A stretch of 40,691 nt of DNA from an uncultured Muribaculaceae bacterium. GTDB taxonomy: Bacteria > Bacteroidota > Bacteroidia > Bacteroidales > Muribaculaceae. Below the pieces are notes generated by a model that was not told the origin of the DNA, did no database searches, and worked only from the letters and a program-made list of their open reading frames with translations. Positions 32,351 through 40,691 of the stretch are shown one piece after another; the stretch's first letter is position 1; every line of letters begins with the position of its first letter. The stretch is taken from assembly GCA_910577465.1 (NCBI GenBank), contig CAJTMM010000023.1:3439-44129 (forward strand), given 5' to 3'. A program made the position numbers and the translations under genes.

Positions 32351-32851
32351 ATGCGACAACGTATGAAACGATTTATATATGCGGTGGCCGGAGTTTTATG
32401 CTGTCATCTTGCCGGATGCAGTCCGGATGGTGACAAGCCGTCGGATTTCGGTGTTGTTATCAGTACCGATGTACCTGTTGAGATGTGGGTGGATGTTCTT
32501 GCAGACTCACTTACCCCCGAACAAGCAGCCGAGTCTACTGTGGCGTGGATGTGTACAACCAATCGGACATATCGCGGTTACGCACGTGAGTTGGTCGCCG
32601 GAATGGTGGGTAGATACGGGGGGGATGCTGATTCCAGTCGGGTCATGCGTTATACGCGTGCGTTAGATTCGGTGGCGCTTACGTTGCCGGATACATTGCT
32701 GGCGCGTGTGCTCACGGTTGCCGCCACACCGCGTGCGCTTGCCGCAAAAGTGAAGGCCGATGCCGATTCGGCGTGTTTGGCAGATTTGATTAAGGAGGAA
32801 TACCGCTCGGATTCTTCAGCACTCGAAGATTTTATATTGGCTTTGGATTAA
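32351..32851 (+). CDS. Small lipoprotein of unknown function (DUF4296-like position)
   Basis: This 166-residue protein has a lipoprotein signal (KRFIYAVAGVLCCHLAGC, lipobox LAGC) and a helical mature part with no recognised domain. Starts at 32351 (MRQRMKRF) and 32363 (MKRF) are equally good; 32333 is rejected because it lies only about 7 bases after the predicted transcript start. It precedes the polyprenyl synthetase gene by 12 bases and likely shares its transcript. Function unknown. Confidence 0.7.
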   Translation: MRQRMKRFIYAVAGVLCCHLAGCSPDGDKPSDFGVVISTDVPVEMWVDVLADSLTPEQAAESTVAWMCTTNRTYRGYARELVAGMVGRYGGDADSSRVMRYTRALDSVALTLPDTLLARVLTVAATPRALAAKVKADADSACLADLIKEEYRSDSSALEDFILALD

Positions 32852-32863
32852 AAAACAGAAACT

Positions 32864-33829
32864 ATGCATACCATCGATGAATACCTCGGCATGGTCGAAT
32901 GCCGCATTAAAGAACTTCGTTATCCGGCATCGCCAAAAGGATTGTACGAACCGATAAAATATACTCTTGACGGCGGAGGCAAGAGACTGCGCCCTGTGCT
33001 CACGCTTGCCGTATGCGAAGCTATGGGGGCTGATCCGGCGAATGCCTTGAATCAGGCTATGGGGGTGGAGATGTTCCATAACTTCACATTGCTGCATGAT
33101 GATGTGATGGACCATGCCGACATGCGTCGCGGACGTCCCACGGTACATCGCCGCTGGGATGAGCGCACCGCCATATTATCCGGCGATGCCATGCTGACAA
33201 TGGCATCGGTGCTGGTAGGGGAGAATTGTCCTACCGATAAATACCGCAAGGTCAACGAGCTGTTCTCACGCACATCCATGGAGGTGTATGAGGGTCAACA
33301 GTATGATATGGATTTCGAGGAGCGTGCCGACGTGACTGTTGAGGAATATATGGAGATGATACGCCTGAAGACGTCGGTGCTTCTCGGCTGCGCTTGTGGT
33401 ATGGGTGCGATTATGGGCGATGCTGACGAGACATGTGCGTTGGCAATGTATGCCTATGGTGAAAAACTCGGATTGGCATTCCAGCTTCAGGATGATTATC
33501 TTGATACTTATGGCGACCCTATAATATTCGGAAAGGAGATAGGCGGCGATATTCTGAATGATAAAAAGACGTGGCTGCTCATCACCGCTTTGTCAGAGGA
33601 TGAATCCGGTGTGTTGATGCGTGAGATAAAGACACCGTCGGAGCCTTCCGATAAGATTGATGCCGTGCGTGGCGTGTATGACCGTCTGAATCTTCCGGCT
33701 CGTTGTCATGAGCTGATAGACCGCTATGTACGTGAGGCCATCGCTGAACTTGAGAAGGCATCACTGCCGCCTGCCGCACGCGATTTCTTCGTGGCTCTTG
33801 CCGAAAATTCGCGCACGCGCACACATTGA
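32864..33829 (+). CDS. Polyprenyl synthetase (trans-isoprenyl diphosphate synthase)
   Basis: This 321-residue enzyme has the first Asp-rich motif LLHDDVMDHAD (with RRGRPTVH after it), the second QLQDDYLD, and GGKRLRP near residue 38. It condenses isopentenyl diphosphate with an allylic diphosphate. Product length (farnesyl, octaprenyl or other) cannot be fixed; the residues before the first Asp motif are F-H-N-F-T. A role in menaquinone side chain synthesis is likely in this quinone-using organism. Confidence 0.94.
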   Translation: MHTIDEYLGMVECRIKELRYPASPKGLYEPIKYTLDGGGKRLRPVLTLAVCEAMGADPANALNQAMGVEMFHNFTLLHDDVMDHADMRRGRPTVHRRWDERTAILSGDAMLTMASVLVGENCPTDKYRKVNELFSRTSMEVYEGQQYDMDFEERADVTVEEYMEMIRLKTSVLLGCACGMGAIMGDADETCALAMYAYGEKLGLAFQLQDDYLDTYGDPIIFGKEIGGDILNDKKTWLLITALSEDESGVLMREIKTPSEPSDKIDAVRGVYDRLNLPARCHELIDRYVREAIAELEKASLPPAARDFFVALAENSRTRTH

Positions 33830-33891
33830 TGGTCAGTAACTTATTTACATCAATAACTTATTCAATTCCAATTGATATCAAGATATAGTAT

Positions 33892-34662
33892 ATGTTGATA
33901 GATACGCATACACACCTTTACCTGCCCGAGTTTGATGCCGATGGCGGCTATAATGCCGTGGAGCGTGCCATTGATGCCGGGGTGAGCCGCATGATTTTCC
34001 CAAATGTGGATCTTGGAACAGTGCAACCGATGAGAGAGCTTCATGCCCGGTATCCACAAAACACATATATAGCCATGGGGTTGCACCCTACTGAAATAGG
34101 TGAGGATTGGACGGATGCGCTTGCCGCAATTAAGTCGGAATTTGATACCAATATAGCTGATTATGTAGCCGTAGGTGAGGTGGGTATTGACCTGTATTGG
34201 GATAAGAGATATTGTGAACAGCAGATGTGTGCGTTGGAGCAACAGGTCCGATGGGCAGCCGATGCAGAAATGCCGGTGATAATACATTGCCGCGAGGGGC
34301 TTGACCAAACGCTTGAGGTGTTGCAGGCTTTCCCGTCTGTTCGGGGTGTCATGCACAGTTTCGGCGGAACGCCTAAGGATGTGGAGCGTGTGCGTAAAGT
34401 GGTGGATTTCTATTTTGGGATTAACGGCATAGTCACATTTAAGAATTGCAATGTAAGGGAATCATTGCCGGCAATAAGACTGGACCGTCTGCTGCTTGAG
34501 ACCGATTCCCCGTATCTTGCGCCTGTACCGCATCGAGGCAAGCGTAACGAAAGTGCATATCTTGTACACACGGCGGCACACATTGCCGATTGTCTCGGGC
34601 TTACAAAAGAAGCGGTAGCTTCCGCCACCGCTTCCAATGCTGAAATCCTTTTCAGGATATGA
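33892..34662 (+). CDS. tatD: TatD-family metal-dependent deoxyribonuclease
   Basis: This 256-residue TIM-barrel hydrolase has metal ligands in IDTHTHLYLP (His6 and His8), the GEVGID Glu, HCREG, the HSFGG His and the ETDSPYL Asp. TatD proteins are 3'-5' exonucleases or general Mg2+-dependent nucleases implicated in DNA repair. It lies 62 bases after the prenyl synthetase and ends 19 bases from the convergent nqrF. Confidence 0.95.
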   Translation: MLIDTHTHLYLPEFDADGGYNAVERAIDAGVSRMIFPNVDLGTVQPMRELHARYPQNTYIAMGLHPTEIGEDWTDALAAIKSEFDTNIADYVAVGEVGIDLYWDKRYCEQQMCALEQQVRWAADAEMPVIIHCREGLDQTLEVLQAFPSVRGVMHSFGGTPKDVERVRKVVDFYFGINGIVTFKNCNVRESLPAIRLDRLLLETDSPYLAPVPHRGKRNESAYLVHTAAHIADCLGLTKEAVASATASNAEILFRI

Positions 34663-34681
34663 TTTAAGTTTCTTTTGAAAT

Positions 34682-35986
34682 TTATCCTCCGAAGTTGTCG
34701 TAGTGTATGTCTTCTGGATTTACACCGAGACTGTCGAGCATCTTGTTCACGGCATTGCTCATCGGGCCGGGACCGCACATGTAATACTCTATATCCTCGG
34801 GGTTGTCGTGATTTTTCAGGTATGTGTCATAAATTACCTGATGAACGAATCCGGGTGTGTATTTCACACCGGCTGCATCGGCGGCAGGGTCGGGACGGTC
34901 GAGTGCGAGATGGAAATGGAAGTTGGGGAACTCCTTTTCAAGCTGTAGGAAATCATTGAGATAGAACACCTCGTTGAGTGCGCGTGCGCCATAGAAGTAG
35001 TGCATTTCGCGGTCGCGCGTGTTGAGGGTCTTGGTCATGTGCATGATTTGTGCGCGCAGGGGAGCCATACCGGCACCTCCGCCAATCCACATCATCTCCT
35101 TGCCGGAGTCGAATATCGGGTGGAAATCGCCGTAAGGACCGCTCATGAGCACTTTGTCGCCCGGTTTGAGTGTGAATATGTAACTTGATGCTATACCGGG
35201 CATCACGTCCATGAATCCTACCTGCGGTTTCGGTTTGAAAGGAGGAGTGGCGATACGTACGGTAAGCATTATGCGGTCGCCCTCTGCCGGATAGTTTGCC
35301 ATGGAATAAGCGCGTACCGTCGTTTCCTCATTGCGGCATTTAAGGGAAAATAATCCGAATTTTTCCCAAGCCGGAAGATATTCCGCACCGATTGATTCTT
35401 TGTCGATGTCCTTGTCGTAGTCCATGGAGTAGGGCGGAATCTTAATCTGTGCGTATGAGCCGGGTATGAAGTCCATGTGCTCGCCGGGAGGAAGAGCCAC
35501 GATGAATTCCTTGATGAATGTTGATACATTTTTGTTGGATATCACTTCGCATTCCCACTCCTTGATGTCAAGCACCGATGCAGGTACGGAGAGTTTCATG
35601 TCCTCTTTGACCTTTACTTGACATGCCAGACGCCAATGGTCTTTAATCTGCTTACGTGAGAAGTGAACCGTTTCGGTAGGCAGGATGTCGCCGCCACCTT
35701 CGAGTACCTGCACCTTACACTGACCGCAGCTTCCCTTTCCGCCACATGCCGATGGGAGGAACACATTGTTGTCTGCCATGGTCGATAACAGCGCCTTCCC
35801 GGAATCAGCGGTTATGTCGGTGTCGTTATTGATATTGATGCGCACTTTACCTGTATGAACCAAAAATTTCTTGGCGGTCAGAAGCACAGCTACAAGAATC
35901 AATGTAATCAACAGGAATATGCCTACGCCCGCAAGGACTGTGAGCGTGGCTACCGATTCTTCTAAAAATATACTTGAGATAATCAT
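34682..35986 (-). CDS. nqrF: Na+-translocating NADH:quinone oxidoreductase subunit F
   Basis: The 434-residue entry subunit has an N-terminal membrane helix (about 12-35), a 2Fe-2S domain with Cys in ACGGKGSCGQCKV and LACQV, the FAD motif RAYSMANYP and the NADH loop GGGAGMAPLRAQ. It oxidises NADH and passes electrons to the 2Fe-2S centre. It is the last gene of the operon, in the standard A-B-C-D-E-F order. Confidence 0.98.
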   Translation of the reverse strand: MIISSIFLEESVATLTVLAGVGIFLLITLILVAVLLTAKKFLVHTGKVRININNDTDITADSGKALLSTMADNNVFLPSACGGKGSCGQCKVQVLEGGGDILPTETVHFSRKQIKDHWRLACQVKVKEDMKLSVPASVLDIKEWECEVISNKNVSTFIKEFIVALPPGEHMDFIPGSYAQIKIPPYSMDYDKDIDKESIGAEYLPAWEKFGLFSLKCRNEETTVRAYSMANYPAEGDRIMLTVRIATPPFKPKPQVGFMDVMPGIASSYIFTLKPGDKVLMSGPYGDFHPIFDSGKEMMWIGGGAGMAPLRAQIMHMTKTLNTRDREMHYFYGARALNEVFYLNDFLQLEKEFPNFHFHLALDRPDPAADAAGVKYTPGFVHQVIYDTYLKNHDNPEDIEYYMCGPGPMSNAVNKMLDSLGVNPEDIHYDNFGG

Positions 35987-36001
35987 CGTATTGATGCGTT
36001 A

Positions 36002-36619
36002 TTAGATTTTAATGCCTAAGAAGCTCATGAATGCTATACCCATCAGGGCAGTGAGGATGAATGTGATACCTATGCCGCGAAGAGGTTTGGGGATGTTGGA
36101 ATATGTGGCGAGACGTTCGCGTATGGCGGCTATGGCAACGATGGCGAGCAACCAGCCCAATCCCCAGCCACCACCGGCACATACGGCGGTGAATACGCTG
36201 CCGAAACCTCGCTGTTGCATGAAGAGCGAGCCACCGAGTATGGCGCAGTTCACGGCTATCAGCGGCAGAAATATGCCGAGCGATGAATAGAGCGATGGTG
36301 AGTATTTCTCCACAGCCATCTCCACGAGCTGTGTCATGGATGCTATTACGGCAATGAACATGATGAGCGATAGGAAGCTGAGGTCCACATCGGCATATTC
36401 CGGACCGAGCCATTGGAGGGCACCGGCGCGTAGCACGTAGGTTTCAAGCAGATAGTTGATGGGCAGTGTGATCACGAGCATGAATGTGACAGCCACACCA
36501 AGCCCGAATGCCGTCTTTACGTTTTTCGACACTGCCAGGAACGAGCACATTCCGAGGAAGTATGCGAATATCATGTTGTCGACGAATATCGAGCGTATGA
36601 ATAGGTTTAGATTTTCCAT
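36002..36619 (-). CDS. nqrE: Na+-NQR subunit E
   Basis: This 205-residue integral membrane protein has six hydrophobic helices. Conserved positions include FLGMCSFLAVSK near the N-terminus and AILGGSLFMQQR with CAGGGWGLGW in the middle, as in RnfA/NqrE. The conserved Cys in MCSFLAV and NCAILG are the candidate ligands of the intramembrane iron centre. It lies 15 bases upstream of nqrF in the operon direction. Confidence 0.98.
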   Translation of the reverse strand: MENLNLFIRSIFVDNMIFAYFLGMCSFLAVSKNVKTAFGLGVAVTFMLVITLPINYLLETYVLRAGALQWLGPEYADVDLSFLSLIMFIAVIASMTQLVEMAVEKYSPSLYSSLGIFLPLIAVNCAILGGSLFMQQRGFGSVFTAVCAGGGWGLGWLLAIVAIAAIRERLATYSNIPKPLRGIGITFILTALMGIAFMSFLGIKI

Positions 36620-36666
36620 TTTATTGATGAAAGATATATTGTTCTGAATTTGTTCGTTATCTCAGG

Positions 36667-37293
36667 TCAATCTTCCTGAAGGTCCTTATTGACCAAACGG
36701 TGAATCCATATTATACATGCCACCACTATCAGTGCCATGGGTGGGAGTATCATCAGTCCGTTGTTGACATAGCCGTGCTCATAGCACCATTGCGGCACTA
36801 CCTGATATCCGAGCAATGAGCCGCTTCCGAGCAGTTCGCGGAAGAAGCCCACGATTATCAATATCAAGGCGTAGCCGGCACCGTTGCCTATACCGTCGAG
36901 AAACGATGGCCATGGTTTGTTTGCCATAGCGAATGCCTCGAGACGTCCCATCAATATACAGTTGGTGATGATAAGTCCTATGAACACCGAAAGTTGCTTG
37001 CTGACATCGTATGTGTATGCTTTGAGCAATTGGTCGACTATGACCACCAGCCCGGCAACTACCACGAGCTGCACTATTATTCGGATGTTGGTGGGTATTG
37101 TGGAGCGTATGAGCGATATGATTACATTGGAGAACGCAAGTACGGCGATTACCGATATGCCCATGACTATTGCCGGCTCAAGTTTTGCTGTTACGGCAAG
37201 TACAGAGCAGATACCAAGTACCTGGACTATGACAGGGTTGTTTTTCGAAAACGGGTTGAGCAGTACGCTTTTGTTGCTTATCTTTTCTGCCAT
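36667..37293 (-). CDS. nqrD: Na+-NQR subunit D
   Basis: This 208-residue membrane protein is homologous to NqrE but antiparallel. It shows LGICSVLAVTAK near residue 27 and TNCILMGRLEAFAM near 110, with the conserved Cys pair that pairs with NqrE. It has six hydrophobic helices and lies 2 bases after nqrC. Confidence 0.98.
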   Translation of the reverse strand: MAEKISNKSVLLNPFSKNNPVIVQVLGICSVLAVTAKLEPAIVMGISVIAVLAFSNVIISLIRSTIPTNIRIIVQLVVVAGLVVIVDQLLKAYTYDVSKQLSVFIGLIITNCILMGRLEAFAMANKPWPSFLDGIGNGAGYALILIIVGFFRELLGSGSLLGYQVVPQWCYEHGYVNNGLMILPPMALIVVACIIWIHRLVNKDLQED

Positions 37294-37295
37294 GG

Positions 37296-38000
37296 TTATT
37301 TTCTGCTAATGTTTTTCAAATAAGATTCATAGGGTTTCAGGCTGTTGCTTAACATGTCGCTTACGCCCTTGCTTGTGATGGTGCCACCTGACACGCCGTC
37401 CACGTAGTCTTCATTGCCAGCCGGACGTTGACCTGCTTTTACTACGGCAACCGGTAGAAATTCGCCGTCTTTGAACAGGTGCTTGCCGTTGAACTTATCG
37501 CTGAATGCCGGTTTTTCAATCTCGGCTCCGAGTCCGGGAGTCTCGCCCTGGTGTGCGAAATATGCGCCATATATGGTAGAACCGTCGGAATCCAATGCCA
37601 CATATCCCCAGATTGGTCCCCAAAGACCGGCACCATAAGCGGGGAGTATGTACTTTATGTCACTGTCGGCAAGGCGGCATATATAAACAGGCAGCGAACG
37701 TTCGCTATCGGCGAGTTTCACTTGTGCGGCAACGTCAATAGTGAAGGCGTCGCCCGGTATAGTGTCGCCTGCCGCATTGACCACTTTCTGAGCCACTATG
37801 TATTTGTTGAAGTCGGCTATCACGTCCGAAGCGTCGGGGGTGATATGCACTGCGGCAAGAATCTGCCGCATCTTATCGGCGTCAATATTGGCTTGCTGAC
37901 GCGAGCGCAGCGACAATGATGTTACTGCAAGGGCAGTGCCGACTATAAGCACCAATACTATTATATATATGGTGGTGTAAATGTTACTTTGCTTGTTCAT
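37296..38000 (-). CDS. nqrC: Na+-NQR subunit C
   Basis: The 234-residue subunit has an N-terminal TM helix (IYTTIYIIVLVLIVGTALAV) and a periplasmic domain. The covalent FMN site near the C-terminus is DGVSGGTITSKG, where the second Thr matches the attachment residue. ATG 38000 (MNKQSN) is chosen over 38006 because homologues begin with MNK. NqrC relays electrons in the Na+-pump. Confidence 0.97.
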   Translation of the reverse strand: MNKQSNIYTTIYIIVLVLIVGTALAVTSLSLRSRQQANIDADKMRQILAAVHITPDASDVIADFNKYIVAQKVVNAAGDTIPGDAFTIDVAAQVKLADSERSLPVYICRLADSDIKYILPAYGAGLWGPIWGYVALDSDGSTIYGAYFAHQGETPGLGAEIEKPAFSDKFNGKHLFKDGEFLPVAVVKAGQRPAGNEDYVDGVSGGTITSKGVSDMLSNSLKPYESYLKNISRK

Positions 38001-38045
38001 AATCATTCAGATGATATGCTTGAAAGATGATGTTTGCGTGAGGTC

Positions 38046-39227
38046 TTATGCCTTTGCTTTCAAACGGCGCATGCGACGGTTGATATTGGCTTGTACCACA
38101 CAGTAGTCTATCAGCGGTGCGAAAGCGTTCATGAGCAGCACTGCCAGCATGGCTCCTTCGGGATAACCGTTGTTGTACACGCGTATGAGTATGGCAATCA
38201 CGCCTACCAGGAATCCATAGATGTATTTGCCTAAACCTGTGCGCGCGGCGGTTACCGGGTCGGTAGCCATGAAAACGGCAGCGAAGGCAAATCCACCATA
38301 TACCAATTGGTCAATTGGAGAAAGTGACGATGCCGGATACAGAGGTGTTTGGAATGTATTGGCAATCCATCCCATTACCAAACCTCCTACAAATACTGAA
38401 AGCATAATGCGCCAGCTTGCTATGCCGGTGATAAGGAGCAGTGCGGCTCCGATAAGGATGCAGAGGGTCGATGTCTCGCCGAAAGAGCCGGGGATGAGAC
38501 CTAAAAATGCGTTCCATGTGCTTCCTGCCTGATTTATGAAGTCGGTAGTGCCGTTGGCAATCAATCCGAGTGGTGTGGCTCCGGAGAATCCGTCGGATAT
38601 GTATCCGCCCAGTCCGCAAATAGGTTCGGATGCTATGAATGCTTTATCGCCGCTCATTTGGGCCGGATAGGCGAAGAAGAGGAATGCTCGGGTTACAAGT
38701 GCTACGTTGAATACGTTGTAGCCGGTGCCGCCGAAAACCTCTTTTACGAATATCACGGAGAATGCCGTGGCTACGGCGAGCATCCATATCGGAGTCTCAA
38801 TGGGGCATATCATGGGGACGAGGATGCCGGTGACGAGGAACCCCTCTTGAATCTCCTCGCCACGCCATTGGGCTACGATGAATTCAATGCCGAGACCTAC
38901 GGCATAGGTCACTATGATTCGCGGTAATATGGCGAGGAATCCGTAGGCAAGCGCTTGCCACATGGTGTAGTCGGAAATGCCCGAAGCTATGAAATTCTGA
39001 TAACCGGTATTGTACATACCGAAAATCAGGCTCGGTATAAGTGCCAATACCACTATAATCATGACGCGCTTGGAATCGATGCTGTCGTGGATATGCACGC
39101 CCGACGATGATGTGGAGCGCGGCGTGTACAGGAATGTTTCCATGCCGTCGAATACCGAATGGAACGCATGTAGCTTTCCTCCCGGTTCAAAATTAGGCTT
39201 TATCTTATCGAGATATTTGCGAAGCAT
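38046..39227 (-). CDS. nqrB: Na+-NQR subunit B
   Basis: The 393-residue polytopic subunit has the covalent FMN site FSGATPLG (Thr as the attachment residue) near residue 225, preceded by a cluster of helices and a conserved N-terminal cytosolic region (DKIKPNFEPGGKLHAFHSVFDG). NqrB also carries riboflavin and the Na+-coupling helices. It lies 47 bases after nqrA, the longest gap in the operon. Confidence 0.98.
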   Translation of the reverse strand: MLRKYLDKIKPNFEPGGKLHAFHSVFDGMETFLYTPRSTSSSGVHIHDSIDSKRVMIIVVLALIPSLIFGMYNTGYQNFIASGISDYTMWQALAYGFLAILPRIIVTYAVGLGIEFIVAQWRGEEIQEGFLVTGILVPMICPIETPIWMLAVATAFSVIFVKEVFGGTGYNVFNVALVTRAFLFFAYPAQMSGDKAFIASEPICGLGGYISDGFSGATPLGLIANGTTDFINQAGSTWNAFLGLIPGSFGETSTLCILIGAALLLITGIASWRIMLSVFVGGLVMGWIANTFQTPLYPASSLSPIDQLVYGGFAFAAVFMATDPVTAARTGLGKYIYGFLVGVIAILIRVYNNGYPEGAMLAVLLMNAFAPLIDYCVVQANINRRMRRLKAKA

Positions 39228-39274
39228 TGTTGCTATGGTTTATATTTTTATGGTTAGATATCGTGTGTAGGGGC

Positions 39275-40624
39275 TCAGTCGAGTTCCTTGCGCAGGTAGT
39301 CAAGACCTTGCCGTACTATTTTTTGCAATTCGAGTTTCGAAGGGTCTACATATTCGCACAATGCAAAGTCCTCAGGAGCCACTTCGTAGATGCCCAACGC
39401 CTCCATCTTGTCGATATCGCGTGATATGATTGCCTTAATCAGATATTCCGGAAGGATGTCCATAGGCAGGACCTTGTCGTATTCGCCTGACATAATCATG
39501 GCGCGGCGGCCTCCGAGCAATCGGGCATCGGGTGAGAATTTGCGTTTTGGCAGCAAACGGGAGGGGAATGAGCGGTTGACGCTCATCTTTGACGGACTAA
39601 GAGATGCCCAGCCCATGAATTCGTCGACATCGTCTCCTTCGGGTATCACCGTAATCTGGCGATAGGGATAGCGGAGAAATCCGTCGTTGCCTACGGTGTG
39701 TCCTGTAAGTACATTGCCTGAGATTATACGTATATGTTTATCGGTATTCTTGATGTTGTCAGTCAGCAAGTCGGCTACTGATGCTCCCGCCGTGGTCTTA
39801 ACGAGACACGGCTCCTTTATTTCAGAACCGGTAACTGCTACTGTCGCGCTCCAATCCACCTTGCCATTGATGAGCAGAGAACCTATGCGTGCCAATGTGA
39901 CTACGTCGAGAGTCCATATTGTCTCACCTTTGTTGACCGGAGCGATTGCTGCTGCCTGAACACCGGCGTTTCCTGCCGGGTGAGGTCCGTTGACCACTAC
40001 TTTTTTTGCTCCATCGGGAACGGTGATGTTTGAGTCGGCTCGTACCGACATATATATATTGCCGTTTGTGAGCTGTAGCAATGCCTTTATCGCGGCCGCT
40101 ATTTCCGCGTTTTTACCCTCTACCTCATTGTCGAGGTCAGGGGCAAGGGGCGAACTGTCGAAGCAAGTTATGAAGATATCTCGCGGTGCGGTATCTGCGT
40201 CGGGTATTATGTCATACGGACGTTGGCGCATCAATGCCCACAATCCGTGACGCATCAAAGCAAGCTTCAGTTCCTGCGCACCGGAATATTTCAAAGGAGA
40301 GCCCTCTGCCGCAGGCTTTGTCACGGCATCCGATTCAATCACTACACGTAATATCTTGCGGCGTTCACCGCGCACTACGTGTTTTACCACACCCGAAATG
40401 GGCGACACCAGGCAGATGTCGGGGGTGTTTTTGTCTTGCATCACTGCGTTGCCGGCTTGGATGCTGTCGCCCTCTTTTACGGTTAACCGGGGGATGAATC
40501 CAGGAAAATCGTCGGGTATTATGGCGACTTTATTTGCGGCAACGGATTTAATGACCGTACCCGGGGCTATGGAGCCTTGCAGGTTCAGGTCTAATCCACG
40601 TCGGAAATTGATGGTTTGGTTCAT
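39275..40624 (-). CDS. nqrA: Na+-NQR subunit A
   Basis: The 449-residue soluble subunit sits near the quinone site. Typical features are NFRRGLDLNLQG at the N-terminus, a biotinyl-lipoyl-like domain (VKEGDSIQAGNAVM and ISGVVKHVVRGERR) and a long C-terminal region (about 130-449). Its presence completes an intact nqrABCDEF operon, showing that the organism uses a Na+ motive force and quinones. Start ATG at 40624. Confidence 0.97.
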   Translation of the reverse strand: MNQTINFRRGLDLNLQGSIAPGTVIKSVAANKVAIIPDDFPGFIPRLTVKEGDSIQAGNAVMQDKNTPDICLVSPISGVVKHVVRGERRKILRVVIESDAVTKPAAEGSPLKYSGAQELKLALMRHGLWALMRQRPYDIIPDADTAPRDIFITCFDSSPLAPDLDNEVEGKNAEIAAAIKALLQLTNGNIYMSVRADSNITVPDGAKKVVVNGPHPAGNAGVQAAAIAPVNKGETIWTLDVVTLARIGSLLINGKVDWSATVAVTGSEIKEPCLVKTTAGASVADLLTDNIKNTDKHIRIISGNVLTGHTVGNDGFLRYPYRQITVIPEGDDVDEFMGWASLSPSKMSVNRSFPSRLLPKRKFSPDARLLGGRRAMIMSGEYDKVLPMDILPEYLIKAIISRDIDKMEALGIYEVAPEDFALCEYVDPSKLELQKIVRQGLDYLRKELD

Positions 40625-40663
40625 TTACGAATGGAAATCTAAAGTCTTATAGAAATATAGGTG

Positions 40664-40671
40664 CAAAGTTA
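40664..40671 (-). promoter_or_regulatory. nqr operon promoter, -7 element only
   Basis: TAACTTTG on the minus strand (40671-40664) matches TAnnTTTG; the -33 element would lie at or beyond the window end. It lies 40 bases before the nqrA start. Confidence 0.65.
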
Positions 40672-40691
40672 TTTATAAAATTTGAGAATTG

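Overview
The window looks like a chromosomal segment of a Bacteroidales bacterium, plausibly Muribaculaceae-like, though the family is inferred from overall feel and not proven. The evidence is the recurring Bacteroidota promoter pattern (TTTG, 18-21 bases, TAnnTTTG), the absence of strong Shine-Dalgarno sites, an nqrABCDEF operon, a sigma/DUF5056/DUF6249-type gene trio, and housekeeping proteins of Bacteroidales type. No tRNA, rRNA, CRISPR array or recognisable transposase was seen.

Left flank (1-8500): the 3' part of an HtrA/DegP serine protease ends in a strong terminator. It is followed by panC, panD, ffh, folD and a CapA-like protein on the plus strand. Two minus-strand genes follow: a double-DTG retropepsin-like protein and a WG-repeat membrane protein.

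Central accessory block (about 8640-22950): fourteen reading frames, all on the plus strand, several overlapping, end at a perfect 12-bp-stem bidirectional terminator. The block holds three proteins with a prokaryotic ryanodine-receptor (RyR) repeat domain: a CASTOR/POLLUX-like channel with RCK-like regions and a C-terminal RyR, a C39-like peptidase fused to RyR behind an anti-sigma-like N-terminus, and a solo RyR. It also holds two membrane-anchored TIR proteins that keep the candidate catalytic Glu, plus a truncated TIR relic. The rest are a sigma factor, a PrsW-type intramembrane protease, a polytopic protein with a possible TIR-like domain, an M48 metallopeptidase with a zinc ribbon, a second zinc-ribbon membrane protein, a protein with twelve exact-period kinesin-light-chain-type TPRs, and a dicarboxylate/amino-acid symporter. 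Base composition jumps inside two of these genes at domain boundaries. I read the block as a modular signalling or conflict island in which TIR enzymes may make an NAD-derived nucleotide read by RyR domains, with proteolysis and a sigma factor as outputs. This is inference, not demonstrated.

Right flank (22950-40691): a secreted C1B peptidase (-), a two-subunit NfnAB/SudBA-like flavoprotein (+), cardiolipin synthase (-), and the rpsF-rpsR-rplI ribosomal operon (-). Next come two ECF sigma factors in convergent transcripts, a small lipoprotein, a polyprenyl synthetase and TatD (+), and finally the complete Na+-NQR operon (-), whose promoter -7 element lies at the window edge.
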